NCBI RefSeq assembly: GCF_040639655.1
Contig: NZ_JBFAAI010000008.1
Location: forward strand, 1 to 64,000
Source of the DNA: Actinoplanes sp040639655
GTDB taxonomy: Bacteria > Actinomycetota > Actinomycetes > Mycobacteriales > Micromonosporaceae
DNA length: 64,000 nt
Direction: 5' to 3'
Shown here one piece after another: positions 1 through 8,460 of the stretch; the first letter of the stretch is position 1; each line of letters starts with the position of its first letter. Made by a program: the position numbers and the translations under genes. A model generated the notes under the pieces. That model searched no databases and had not been told where the DNA came from. It worked only from the letters and a program-made list of their open reading frames with translations.

Positions 1-88
1 GAGTTGTTTTCCTTTTTCCCCTTTCCCCCGGCCCCTGTTCGCATCTTTGCGCCCGTCCGCCGGGTTGTGGGGGCGGGGGCGGCGGGCC

Positions 89-163
89 GGGTGATTCAGG
101 ACTGGGCCAGCTGGATGTGGCAAGACCGAGTCAGCTGGGTGGTTCAGGGCTTGGGTCAGCTGG
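89..163. repeat. Imperfect direct repeat (2 x ~26 bp) at end of ABC operon
   Basis: Two copies of a sequence beginning GGGTGRTTCAGG and ending CAGCTGG lie at 89-114 and 137-163, 48 bp apart. The second copy overlaps the stop codon of the permease gene ending at 156. The first 88 bases are a G/C- and T-rich tract in which I see no gene. No function is assigned. Confidence 0.5.
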
Positions 164-866
164 TCTCGCCGGCCAGGCTGAAGGAGGACAGCCGGTTGAT
201 GGCGGCCACGGTGCCGAGGACTGTGAAGATGGCGCTCATGACGATGGCGGTGGTCAAGCCGATCGTGGACTGCAGGATGGCGGTCGGGGCGATCTTGTCG
301 GCGATGGTGATGACGTACTGGCCGATGGCCAGGTTCTTCGTGCCGCTGACGAAGTTTCCCAGCAGGCCCTCCCAGACCAGGATGTAGACCAGGCCGACGA
401 GCACCGGGCGACGGCTGACCAGGCTGAAGAGCAGGAACAACGCGGTGTACGCCAGGGCGCCCACCACGGCGGCGACGGCCAGGGCGGCGCCCAGCTTGGC
501 GGAGCCGGCCAGTATGCCGGTGACGAACAGCGGCACGGCTGACACCACGGCGGTCACTGAGGCGGCCACCGCGTACTTCGCCAGGATGATCTCGCGGCGG
601 GGCAGCGGCTTGGTGAGGATGTGGACGATCGTGCCGTCGTCGATTTCGGAGCCGAGGACGCCGGTGCCGACGATCAGGGCGACCACGGGCAGCACCACGA
701 CGAGTCCCAGGCCGACGATGACCGCCTGACCCCACATGTCGGGCGACACACCGTACGCCCGGCAGAGTGCCGCCAGACCGATCAGCAGCAGTGGCAGCGG
801 CAGGAGCAGCAGGGCCCGGCGGCGGCCGAAGAGGCCGCGCGCGGTGATGAAAGCGACCGTGGACAT
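156..866 (-). CDS. ABC-2 type transporter permease
   Basis: A 236-residue membrane protein with about six hydrophobic segments, the first after a short basic N-terminus (MSTVAFITARGLFGRRRALL). It has the layout of an ABC-2 permease, including the motif GSEIDDGTIVHILTKPLPR after the second membrane segment, a region typical of drug, lipid or bacteriocin exporters. The start is the ATG at 866, whose A is shared with the TGA of the upstream ATPase gene, so translation is coupled. It is the last gene of a four-gene minus-strand operon. The substrate cannot be deduced; envelope export or immunity is likely from the family and from the operon's promoter motif. Confidence 0.85.
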   Translation of the reverse strand: MSTVAFITARGLFGRRRALLLLPLPLLLIGLAALCRAYGVSPDMWGQAVIVGLGLVVVLPVVALIVGTGVLGSEIDDGTIVHILTKPLPRREIILAKYAVAASVTAVVSAVPLFVTGILAGSAKLGAALAVAAVVGALAYTALFLLFSLVSRRPVLVGLVYILVWEGLLGNFVSGTKNLAIGQYVITIADKIAPTAILQSTIGLTTAIVMSAIFTVLGTVAAINRLSSFSLAGETS

Positions 867-1816
867 CAGCCCTCCAGCAGGTATGAGAAGACGCTCTCCA
901 GGGACTCGTCGGACGGCACCACCTGGCGCAGCCGGATCCCCTGGTCGAGAGCGATGCGGGGCAGCACCCTGGTGAAGCTGCCGTAGTCGGAGGCCCGCAC
1001 GGTCATGCCGGTGGCCTCGATCTCGATGCCGGCCACCGACTTCTCGGCGATCAGCGCGACGGCCAGCCGGCGGTCGTCGGAGCTGCGCACGGCGAAGACG
1101 TGCGGCCGGGTGGTCATCAGGCGGCGGATCTTGCGGTAGTCGCCGGACGCGGCCAGGCGGCCGGCCACGATGACCTGCACCAGTCCGGCGACCTGCTCGA
1201 CCTCTTCGAGGATGTGCGAGCTGAACAGGATGGTGTGGCCGCGGTCGCCGAGCGAGTGCAGCAGCTCCATCATGTGCATCCGCTGGCGCGGGTCCATGCC
1301 GTTGAACGGCTCGTCGAGCAGCAGTACGCGCGGCTCGTGCACGAGCGCTGCGGCGACCCGGGTGCGCTGGCGCATGCCCTTGGAGAAGGTTTCGATGCGG
1401 CGTTCGGCGGCGTCGGTCATCTCGACGAGTTCGAGTGCGCGCTGGGCGGCGGCGGCCGGGTCCGGCAGTTTCTGCATCTTGGCGCAGGCGGTCACGAACT
1501 GGCGCGCGGTCAGGTAGCCGTGGACCGCTTCGCGTTCGGTGACGAGCCCGAGGTCGCGGTAGGCGGCCGGGTTGCGCCAGGTGGGCTTGCCGTCGATGGT
1601 GACGGTGCCCTTGGAGGGCGCCAGGAATCCGGCCATCATGTGCAGCACGGTGGTCTTGCCGGCACCGTTCGGCCCGAGCAGGCCGGTCACGCCGGGGTGC
1701 AGGGACATGGAGATGTCGTTGACCGCGACCACGTTGCCGTACCACCGGGAGACGGTGGACAACTCGACCACGCCGGTCGTGGTGGGCGTCTCGGCCGGGA
1801 GCGTCTGGGTGGTCAC
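866..1816 (-). CDS. ABC transporter ATP-binding protein (ABC-2 exporter)
   Basis: A 316-residue cytosolic ATPase. It shows Walker A (GPNGAGKTT), a signature helix reading FSKGMRQR, Walker B (VLLLDEP) followed by FNGMDP, and a switch His (SSHILEE). The C-terminal third after about residue 225 is the regulatory extension common in ABC-2 exporters. I chose the GTG at 1816 because it overlaps the preceding TGA by four bases; a longer reading frame exists but would overlap the upstream permease by more than 100 bp. It presumably energises the permease encoded immediately downstream and/or the one upstream. Confidence 0.9.
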   Translation of the reverse strand: MTTQTLPAETPTTTGVVELSTVSRWYGNVVAVNDISMSLHPGVTGLLGPNGAGKTTVLHMMAGFLAPSKGTVTIDGKPTWRNPAAYRDLGLVTEREAVHGYLTARQFVTACAKMQKLPDPAAAAQRALELVEMTDAAERRIETFSKGMRQRTRVAAALVHEPRVLLLDEPFNGMDPRQRMHMMELLHSLGDRGHTILFSSHILEEVEQVAGLVQVIVAGRLAASGDYRKIRRLMTTRPHVFAVRSSDDRRLAVALIAEKSVAGIEIEATGMTVRASDYGSFTRVLPRIALDQGIRLRQVVPSDESLESVFSYLLEG

Positions 1817-2670
1817 AGCGAGGCCACCTTCCGGTAGCGGGCCAGCAGGATGAGGAGGCAGGCGGCGATCAGGGAGACCGTCTCGATGCCGTAGATCGGA
1901 CCGAACCGGCCCAGTTCCAGTTCGAAGTTTCCACCGAACCACTGCCCCACCCCGGCGAGCAGGGTCATCGGGCTGGCCAGCAGGGCCAGCTGGTTGGCGG
2001 TGGTGGAGGGCAGGGAGGACAGCACCCCGACGATCGGGGTGGTCACCAGGAAGACCGCCACGATGCCGCCGGCCGCGAACGCCTGCTTGCCGGTGAAGGA
2101 GGCGACCAGCAGTCCGATGGCGGCGAACATGAGCGCCCAGAGCAGGCTGTAACCCCAGCCGGGCAGCAGGTCGCCGAGCTCGTTGAACACGCCCTTGACG
2201 CCGTCCGTCGTGGTGAACGCGGCGCCGAGGAACATGATGAACTGCGGCACGCCGAGCAGCAGCCAGATCGCGGTGACCATGGCGGCGAACTTCGCGCTCA
2301 CGTAGTCGGCGGCGCGCAGTGGCCGGCTGAAGTACAGCGGCAGGGTGCCGGACCGCAGGTCGCGGGAGACCAGCTGGGGCGCCACGATCGCGGTGAAGAA
2401 GATGATCAGGAAGCTCATCTGGCCGGCGAACTCGAGGTAGCTGAGAACCGACTCGCCGGCGATGGAGCGGATCGCGGCCACGATCACCGCGACGAGCAGC
2501 ATGATGCCGAAGACCAGCCAGGGGAAGATCTTCGCCTTGGCGGAACGGCCCAGCCCGTACGCCGCGCGCAGCCCGTGCACATAGAGCGCCTGCTGCATCG
2601 CGAACCGGCCCAGACGCGGGCCGTCGTATCGCTGGTATCCGATGTCATGGATGACGCCGGCCTCAGACAT
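1813..2670 (-). CDS. ABC-2 type transporter permease
   Basis: A 285-residue protein with six predicted membrane segments and a longer soluble N-terminus (about 50 residues, containing IGYQRYDGPRLGR). SRDLRSGTLPLYFSRPL is the conserved cytosolic loop found in ABC-2 permeases of the NatB/CcmB type. It overlaps the ATPase gene on its 5' side by eight bases and the next ATPase by four, so the four proteins should be made in balanced amounts as two ATPase/permease pairs. Confidence 0.87.
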   Translation of the reverse strand: MSEAGVIHDIGYQRYDGPRLGRFAMQQALYVHGLRAAYGLGRSAKAKIFPWLVFGIMLLVAVIVAAIRSIAGESVLSYLEFAGQMSFLIIFFTAIVAPQLVSRDLRSGTLPLYFSRPLRAADYVSAKFAAMVTAIWLLLGVPQFIMFLGAAFTTTDGVKGVFNELGDLLPGWGYSLLWALMFAAIGLLVASFTGKQAFAAGGIVAVFLVTTPIVGVLSSLPSTTANQLALLASPMTLLAGVGQWFGGNFELELGRFGPIYGIETVSLIAACLLILLARYRKVASL

Positions 2671-3577
2671 CGACGGTCTCCTTCGTGGTGAAGAGCTCGG
2701 CGACGCGGTGCCGACGCTGGTCCAGGCGGTGCAGGTTGAGGTCGAGTTCGGTGACCGCGTGCAGGATCCGGTCGTACGCCTCGTCCGACTCCAGCGGCAC
2801 GAGCAGCACCCGGCCTTCCCGGGTGACCGGCAGGCCGCGCTGGGCGAGGGCGGTGGCGAGTTCGTCGGTGCCGTCGGCGACCTCGACCGCCAGGATGTCG
2901 GATGCCTCGGTCATGGAGGAGATCCGGTCGGCGCGCAGCAGCCGGCCACCCTCGATGGCGATCAGCGAGTCGCAGATCCGTTCGACCTCGCCGAGCAGAT
3001 GGGAGCAGACCACCACGGAGATGCCGAACTCGTTGCCGATCCGGTGAACGAGCTGGAGCATCGCGTCGCGGCCGGCCGGGTCGAGGCCGTTGGTGGGCTC
3101 GTCGAGCAGCAGCAGGTCGGGGTCGTGCACGAGCGCCTGGGCCAGCTTGACCCGCTGCTTCATGCCGGTGGAGTAGCCACCGATCTGCCGATACCGCTCC
3201 TCGTAGAGGCCGACGTGCCGCAGCGCCTCGGAGGCGCGTTCGCGGGCGGCGGTCTTCGGCAGCCCGCTCATCCGGCCCAGGTGGGTCACGAACTCGGCGG
3301 CCGAGACGTCCGGCGGCAGGCAGTCGTTCTCCGGCATGTAGCCGACACGGGCACGGACCTGGTCGGTCTGGGTGACGGGGTCGAGGTTGAAGACCCGGAC
3401 GCTGCCGCCGCTGGGCGACAGCAGTCCGAGCATGATCTTGATGAAGGTGCTCTTGCCGGCGCCGTTGGCGCCGACCAGGCCGATGACGCCGGCATCGACG
3501 GCGACGGTCAGGTCCGCGAGGGCGGTCACCCCGCCGCCGTACGTCTTGGTCAGCCCGTCCGTAACGATGATGGTCAC
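2663..3577 (-). CDS. ABC transporter ATP-binding protein, first gene of operon
   Basis: A 304-residue ABC ATPase. Visible motifs are Walker A (GANGAGKST), signature YSTGMKQR, Walker B (LLLLDEPTNGLDP) and a switch His (VCSHLLGE). The GTG start at 3577 is preceded by no Shine-Dalgarno sequence. Instead a -10 hexamer TAGGCT ends six bases upstream, so the transcript probably starts at the GTG (leaderless). It leads the operon of two ATPases and two ABC-2 permeases. The CCTCAGGG element about 46 bp upstream suggests control by a response regulator. Confidence 0.9.
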   Translation of the reverse strand: MTIIVTDGLTKTYGGGVTALADLTVAVDAGVIGLVGANGAGKSTFIKIMLGLLSPSGGSVRVFNLDPVTQTDQVRARVGYMPENDCLPPDVSAAEFVTHLGRMSGLPKTAARERASEALRHVGLYEERYRQIGGYSTGMKQRVKLAQALVHDPDLLLLDEPTNGLDPAGRDAMLQLVHRIGNEFGISVVVCSHLLGEVERICDSLIAIEGGRLLRADRISSMTEASDILAVEVADGTDELATALAQRGLPVTREGRVLLVPLESDEAYDRILHAVTELDLNLHRLDQRRHRVAELFTTKETVDV

Positions 3578-3583
3578 GGGCTC

Positions 3584-3589
3584 AGCCTA
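3584..3589 (-). promoter_or_regulatory. -10 element TAGGCT of ABC-2 operon (leaderless start)
   Basis: TAGGCT on the minus strand is followed by six bases and then the GTG at 3577. There is no recognisable -35 at the expected distance, which fits an activator-dependent promoter. Confidence 0.5.
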
Positions 3590-3621
3590 GAAAGCCACCG
3601 CACCCACGCGGATCGGGAAAT

Positions 3622-3662
3622 CCCCTGAGGCTCTCTCAGGGTTTCTCAGCCTGCTCTCAGCT
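3622..3662 (-). promoter_or_regulatory. Candidate regulator box: CCTCAGGG with phased CTCAG repeats
   Basis: On the coding (minus) strand CCTCAGGGG occupies 3630-3622. On the plus strand CTCAG recurs at 3635, 3645 and 3656, that is every 10-11 bp. The cluster lies about 45-85 bp upstream of the ABC-2 operon start and overlaps the end of the neighbouring hydrolase gene. The same octamer occurs 46 bp upstream of the PspC-LiaF gene at 51292. Helical phasing and position suit an activator such as a response regulator; which one is inference. Confidence 0.45.
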
Positions 3663-4961
3663 GACGCTCACCTGGAACACCGGCAGCTTGCCGAGCCGGC
3701 GATATTCGCGCAGCGCGGCGGGCGTACTGTCCACCGACGAGTCCTGGCCCTTGTGGTTGGCCGGGGTCTCGAAGTGCACCATCGCCTTGATCCGCGGGAA
3801 CCGGCCGATCTGGTCGCCGACCTCCCGGTAGAACTCGGCCATGTGTCCCGGGTTCCGCTTGGAGAACCAGACGCCCCATTCGGCGACCATGAGCGGCTTG
3901 TCCGGATGGCGCCGGGTGACCCAGTTGTAGAAGCCGGGCCAGTGCGGTTTGCTGGCCGACCGGCGGTTGAGCAGCTCGTCGAAGTCGCCGTGGCCGTACC
4001 CGGGATCGCTGTAGGAGTACGTGTCGAAGCCGATCCAGTCGACCACGTCGTTGCCCGGGTACATGTGCTGGAACCAGCTCTTGGTGGTGTGCGGCACGTA
4101 CGCCATGTGGACGAGGACGGTCACCACGTTGCTGGCGCCCTTGGCCCGCAGCCGCTTCACCACGTGCCGGAACATCGCCGCGTAGTCGCGGGCCGTGTAA
4201 CCGGAGCCGGTCCGCTCGCGTACCTGGTCCTCGGCTTCGTGGTGGATCGCGAAGAAGAACTTCTCCCGGTAGTTGTGCCGGATGTGGGTGGCGAGGCGGT
4301 CCAGGAACTCGTCGGTACGCCGGTCGCCGCGGGCGATCTGGGCCCAGGTGGCGCTCTCCGGCTTCCAGTTGAGCAGCAGGATCCGCTTGCGGCCGGGTTC
4401 GCGGGAGATGGCGATCTCCTGCTCGGTCGGGAAGAGTTGCCGGATGCCGCGGTGGTAGGCGTGGAAGACGGCCTGGTGGCGGCCGGTCTTGCGCTCGAAC
4501 TCGGCGAGCGCCTGTACGCCGCGGGCCTCGGTGCGCGCGCCCGGCGCGACGCCCCAGAGCACGCCGCAGGTGGGCACGAGATTGGAGCCGGTACGGCAGC
4601 GCCGCTCCCCGGACTCCTGGTGGTGACTGATCAGCCGGTCCACCCCGGCGCCGGTGGCCATGGGCAGCGGGTTCCAGGCCGGGGCCCCCGCGGGATCGGG
4701 AGCGAGCCGGTCGCGGAGCGGGGCCGGGGCGAACGTGCCGCCGGGCGCAGCGGGTGGGCCGAATGTCCCGCCGGGCTCGGCGGGGATGGCGAACGTGCCG
4801 TCAGGCGGCGTTGCGGTTGTCATGGTCGGGTCGACGAACGCGGGAGGGCCGTACGGAACCCCGAGCTGGTCGACGCCTCCGGTCCACGCCCAGGAAAGCG
4901 TGGCCGTCACGGACATGGCGAAGGCCGTGGTCAGCGCGGCGATGCGCAGGCTCTTTCTCAC
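3657..4961 (-). CDS. Secreted GH26-like glycoside hydrolase (beta-mannanase-like)
   Basis: A 434-residue protein with a Sec signal peptide (basic MRKSLR, hydrophobic core to about residue 28). A Pro/Gly-rich linker follows at about 40-85, with three GTF repeats, and then a catalytic domain. The acid/base candidate is Glu242 in AIHHEAED, and the nucleophile candidate is Glu361 in MVAEWGVW near the C-terminus, spaced as in clan A family 26. Trp/Tyr-rich motifs such as IGFDTYSYSDP would line the sugar cleft. The start is the GTG at 4961. It is transcribed away from the polysaccharide operon and probably trims or releases the polymer made there. Exact substrate unknown. Confidence 0.72.
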   Translation of the reverse strand: MRKSLRIAALTTAFAMSVTATLSWAWTGGVDQLGVPYGPPAFVDPTMTTATPPDGTFAIPAEPGGTFGPPAAPGGTFAPAPLRDRLAPDPAGAPAWNPLPMATGAGVDRLISHHQESGERRCRTGSNLVPTCGVLWGVAPGARTEARGVQALAEFERKTGRHQAVFHAYHRGIRQLFPTEQEIAISREPGRKRILLLNWKPESATWAQIARGDRRTDEFLDRLATHIRHNYREKFFFAIHHEAEDQVRERTGSGYTARDYAAMFRHVVKRLRAKGASNVVTVLVHMAYVPHTTKSWFQHMYPGNDVVDWIGFDTYSYSDPGYGHGDFDELLNRRSASKPHWPGFYNWVTRRHPDKPLMVAEWGVWFSKRNPGHMAEFYREVGDQIGRFPRIKAMVHFETPANHKGQDSSVDSTPAALREYRRLGKLPVFQVSVS

Positions 4962-5142
4962 AATGGCCGAGTATCAAAGGATCATGCCCAAATGTCCAGT
5001 AACACCATGATTTAAACACAAATAGGTATTTTATAGGTTTCATCCTGATCGGGGAAAGATCACGATTCGATCGACGGCCCGGCTCGACCCACTTGGACGC
5101 GCCTGGAAAACTGTCCCCCAAACAGCAGCAGGGGGATTCGAA
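4962..5142. other. Divergent AT-richer intergenic region of the polysaccharide island
   Basis: These 181 bp separate the hydrolase (-) from the APS kinase gene (+). The section 5015-5045 is markedly AT-rich for this genome (ATTTAAACACAAATAGG, TTTTATAGG) and probably holds the divergent promoters. A G-rich Shine-Dalgarno (AGGGGG) lies about eight bases before the GTG at 5143. I could not fix the -35/-10 pairs. Confidence 0.4.
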
Positions 5143-6663
5143 GTGAATGGTTCGGTACTTCCCGAGGACGTTCTCCGTGACGCTCCGTCCTTCACGCCGC
5201 GCCCCTATGAGCTGGCAGATCTCGAGCTGCTGCTCTCCGGTGCCTACGCTCCGCTGACCGGGTTCCTCGGCCGCGCCGATCTGGTCTCCCTGGCCCGCAA
5301 CGGCCGCCTCGCCGACGGCACGCCGTGGCCGGTCCCGGTGACGTGCGAGGTCCCCGGCGAGGTGGCGTCCGCGCTGGACCCGTCCGACCCGGCCCGCCGC
5401 GCCCTGGTCCTGACCGACCTGGAGGGCGCCCCGGTCGCCGCCATCGACGTGACCGATGTCTGGCAGACCGGGCAGAACCGGTTCGGCATCGGGGGCCCGG
5501 TGCGCCGGATGGGCGACGGCGGGCACGGCCCGTTCCAGCGGTTGCGCCGCACTCCGGAGGAGGTCCGGGCACTCATGCCGCCGGGCCGGGTGCTCGGTGT
5601 GATCGCCGACCGGCCGCTGCACCGGCCACAACTGGCGCAGATCGCGCACGCCGCCCGTACCCTCGCGGCTCATCTCCTGATTCTGATCCCGGTCAGCGGG
5701 CCGGGACCGGACGGCCTGCCTCCGGAGGCGCTGGTCCGCTCGATCTTCGCGGCCCGCGACCGGATGCCGCCGGCGACCGTGGTGGCCGTGCCGCTGCTCA
5801 CCCGTGGCGACGAGATGCGGGACGCGCTGCTGCGCGCCCGGGTCGCCGGCGCGTACGGCGTGACCCACGTGCTGTCCACCGGCGACACGCTGTCCGGGGC
5901 GGGTCTGCGCGTGCTGGTCCCGCGCGAGCTGGCCTACGACAACCGGGACGGCCAGTGGCGCTGGCGCGACGACATCCCGCCGCGCAACCGCCGCCTGGCG
6001 ATGCCCCCGGCCGAGATCGACGACCTGCTGGACCGGGGTTTCCCGCTGCCCGAGTGGCACACCCCGCCGGCCGTCGCCAAGGAGCTGTCCCGGGTCCGCC
6101 CGCCGCGCCGGCACCGCGGCCTCGTGGTGTTCTTCACCGGGCTGTCCGGCTCCGGCAAGTCGACGGTCGCCCGCAACCTGGCCGACGCCATGCGGGAGAA
6201 CGGGGACCGCACGATCACCCTGCTCGACGGCGACGTGGTGCGCCGCGAGCTGACCGCCGGGCTCGGGTTCAGCAAGGCCGACCGGGACCGCAACGTACGC
6301 CGGATCGGCTGGGTGGCCGCCGAGGTGGGCCGCCATCGGGGCATGGCAGTGGCCTGCCCGATCGCGCCCTATGACGCGGCCCGGCGGGCGGCGCGGCGGA
6401 TGGCGGTGGAGGCCGGCGCCGGTTTCGTCCTCGTGCACGTGGCGACGCCGCTGGAGGTGTGCGAGAGCCGGGACCGCAAGGGCCTGTACGCCCGGGCACG
6501 CGCCGGCCAGCTGCGCGGCATGACCGGGATCGACGACCCGTACGAGGAGCCGGCCGACGCCGAGCTGACGCTCGACACCACGACCATGTCCGTCCCCGAG
6601 GCGGTCGAGATGGTGCTCGGCTACCTGGTCGAGAACGGGTGGGTGGAGCCCAAACTGAGCTGA
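5143..6663 (+). CDS. cysC: Adenylylsulfate kinase with degenerate ATP-sulfurylase domain
   Basis: A 506-residue protein. Residues 1-130 resemble the PUA-like N-domain of ATP sulfurylase (PLTGFLGRADLVSLARNGRL). Residues 145-310 resemble its catalytic domain but lack the active-site motifs: QxRNPxHRAH reads ADRPLHRPQ (155-163, Asn lost, second His replaced) and GRDHAG reads STGDTLSG (245-252). Residues 325-500 are a full APS kinase: P-loop GLSGSGKST (333-341), DGDVVRREL, FSKADRDRNVRRIG and KGLYARARAGQLRGMTGIDDP. It should phosphorylate APS to PAPS, the donor for the two sulfotransferases in this island; APS itself would have to come from another enzyme. GTG start with an AGGGGG ribosome site. 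Confidence 0.85.
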   Translation: MNGSVLPEDVLRDAPSFTPRPYELADLELLLSGAYAPLTGFLGRADLVSLARNGRLADGTPWPVPVTCEVPGEVASALDPSDPARRALVLTDLEGAPVAAIDVTDVWQTGQNRFGIGGPVRRMGDGGHGPFQRLRRTPEEVRALMPPGRVLGVIADRPLHRPQLAQIAHAARTLAAHLLILIPVSGPGPDGLPPEALVRSIFAARDRMPPATVVAVPLLTRGDEMRDALLRARVAGAYGVTHVLSTGDTLSGAGLRVLVPRELAYDNRDGQWRWRDDIPPRNRRLAMPPAEIDDLLDRGFPLPEWHTPPAVAKELSRVRPPRRHRGLVVFFTGLSGSGKSTVARNLADAMRENGDRTITLLDGDVVRRELTAGLGFSKADRDRNVRRIGWVAAEVGRHRGMAVACPIAPYDAARRAARRMAVEAGAGFVLVHVATPLEVCESRDRKGLYARARAGQLRGMTGIDDPYEEPADAELTLDTTTMSVPEAVEMVLGYLVENGWVEPKLS

Positions 6664-6753
6664 ACCCATCACCGGCGGCGGGATTGGGACGTTAGCCCTC
6701 TGGGGCGAAACGCCCAAACCGACACACCTTTCCCGGAAGGTCGCCGAAGACTG

Positions 6754-8460
6754 ATGGAACCGTCCCGCCCCTCGTCCGATCTCTCGCACTACCTCGGTGC
6801 GTTCCGCCGGCACTGGTGGATCGCCCTGGTGGCCACGGGTGCCGGCCTGGGTGGCGGCGCGGTCCTGACCCAGGCCATGCCCAAGGTCTACGAATCGTCC
6901 GCATCGGTCCTCGTGGAGTCGGTCGGCCAGGACACCAACGCCGAAGGCGGCCGGACCAAGGGCACCGTCAACCTCGACACCGAGGCCCAGCTGGTCGGCT
7001 CCGGGGCGGTCGCGGTGAAGGCAGCCGGACTGCTGCGCAGCGACGTGTCGCCGATCGAGCTGGCCAAGTCGGTGTCGGTGCAGGTGCCGGCGAACACCAC
7101 GGTTCTGGTGATCACCTTCAAGGCGGACGACCCGCGGGCAGCGCAGGCCGGTTCGCACGCGTTCGCGGAGGCTTACCTGCGCAACCGGGAGGAGACCGCC
7201 CGGGCCCAGCTGGACAAGCGGATCCGCTCGCTGAACCTCAAGGTCCGGCAGTTGACCACGGTTCTGACCGGGATCAACGCGAAACTCGCCGTCGCGCCCA
7301 AGGGCAGCTCGACCGAGAGCAACCTGCAGAGCCTGCGCAACAACTCGCAGAACCAGCTCAACTCGCTGACCGGACGGCTCAACGAGCTGACCACCACGAT
7401 GGTCGGCGGCGGCAGCATCATCAGCGACTCCCGCCTGCCCGAGGAACCGACCAGCCCGAACGCGTGGCTCAACATCGGCACCGGCGGCATGCTCGGCCTG
7501 CTGCTCGGGCTCGGCCTGGCCTACCTGCGGGAACGCTTCGACCGGCGGCTCGTCACCCCCAACGACGTCCGTGACCGGGGCCGGGTCCCGGTACTTGCCG
7601 CGCTCGACGAACGCAGCACCCCGCACTTCGACGACGTGCTCCAGCCGTACGGACCGGGCGGCCGGGTATTCAACAGGCTGCGCAACGAGGTGCTGGCGGC
7701 CCTGCACGACGACGACCGGATCATCGTGGTCACCGGGACGAGCCGTGGATCGGCGAGCACCCTGGTCGCCGCGAACCTGGCCGCGGCGCTCGCCCGTACC
7801 GGAAGTGAAGTCGTTCTGATCGGTGCCCACCTGCCGGACAGCGTGATCGACGCCGCGCCGCTGGCCCGGATGTTCGGCGTGTCCGCGATGCCCGGCCTCT
7901 CCGACCTGCTGGCCGGCCGGGTGAGCCTGTCCAGCGCGCTGCAGCGCACCCCGCGCATCCCGTCGCTCCGGGTGGTCACCACCGGCGGCGCGGCAACCGC
8001 GGCCGGGCTGATGCAGTCGCAGCGGCTCAAGGACACCCTGCAGACGTTGCGCGAGCAGGGCGGATACGTGGTCATCGAGGCGCCGTCGACAAGCAGCAGC
8101 GCGGATGCCCAGAGTCTGGCCAGCCTGGCCGACGCGGCGATCCTCGCGGTCGAGCTGCGCCGGTCCCGGCGCCCCGCCCTGGTGGACGCCACCGAGCAGC
8201 TGCAGCGGGTGGGCACGCGCCTGCTCGGTGCGGTGGTGATGCCGCGGCTCGCCGCGATGCGCCCGACCGAACCGATCGCGCCCGCGGTCGCCCTGCCGGT
8301 ATCCGGTGAGGCCGACGCCGACGCCGACGCCACGGCCGAGGGTCCGACCCAGCAGCTCTCGTTCGCCGGCCTGCAGCGGCCCGGCGGTCCGGACGGCGGC
8401 GACGCCACCGCGGTCATCGACCTCACCAGCACGGGCGCCGCGGACGGCGACGACAAATGA
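6754..8460 (+). CDS. Wzz-like polysaccharide co-polymerase with inactive BY-kinase domain
   Basis: A 568-residue protein. A Wzz-type N-region holds one membrane segment (about 26-43), a periplasmic helical part (to about 225) and a second membrane segment (about 232-250, NIGTGGMLGLLLGLGLAYLRE). The cytosolic part after residue 300 has the fold of a bacterial tyrosine kinase but its nucleotide motifs are lost. Walker A reads TGTSRGSAST (327-336, no Lys), Walker A' reads VLIGAHLPD (no Asp pair) and Walker B reads VVIEAPS. There is no C-terminal Tyr cluster; the tail is Asp/Ala/Gly-rich. It probably sets chain length without kinase activity. It overlaps the polymerase gene by four bases. Confidence 0.8.
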   Translation: MEPSRPSSDLSHYLGAFRRHWWIALVATGAGLGGGAVLTQAMPKVYESSASVLVESVGQDTNAEGGRTKGTVNLDTEAQLVGSGAVAVKAAGLLRSDVSPIELAKSVSVQVPANTTVLVITFKADDPRAAQAGSHAFAEAYLRNREETARAQLDKRIRSLNLKVRQLTTVLTGINAKLAVAPKGSSTESNLQSLRNNSQNQLNSLTGRLNELTTTMVGGGSIISDSRLPEEPTSPNAWLNIGTGGMLGLLLGLGLAYLRERFDRRLVTPNDVRDRGRVPVLAALDERSTPHFDDVLQPYGPGGRVFNRLRNEVLAALHDDDRIIVVTGTSRGSASTLVAANLAAALARTGSEVVLIGAHLPDSVIDAAPLARMFGVSAMPGLSDLLAGRVSLSSALQRTPRIPSLRVVTTGGAATAAGLMQSQRLKDTLQTLREQGGYVVIEAPSTSSSADAQSLASLADAAILAVELRRSRRPALVDATEQLQRVGTRLLGAVVMPRLAAMRPTEPIAPAVALPVSGEADADADATAEGPTQQLSFAGLQRPGGPDGGDATAVIDLTSTGAADGDDK

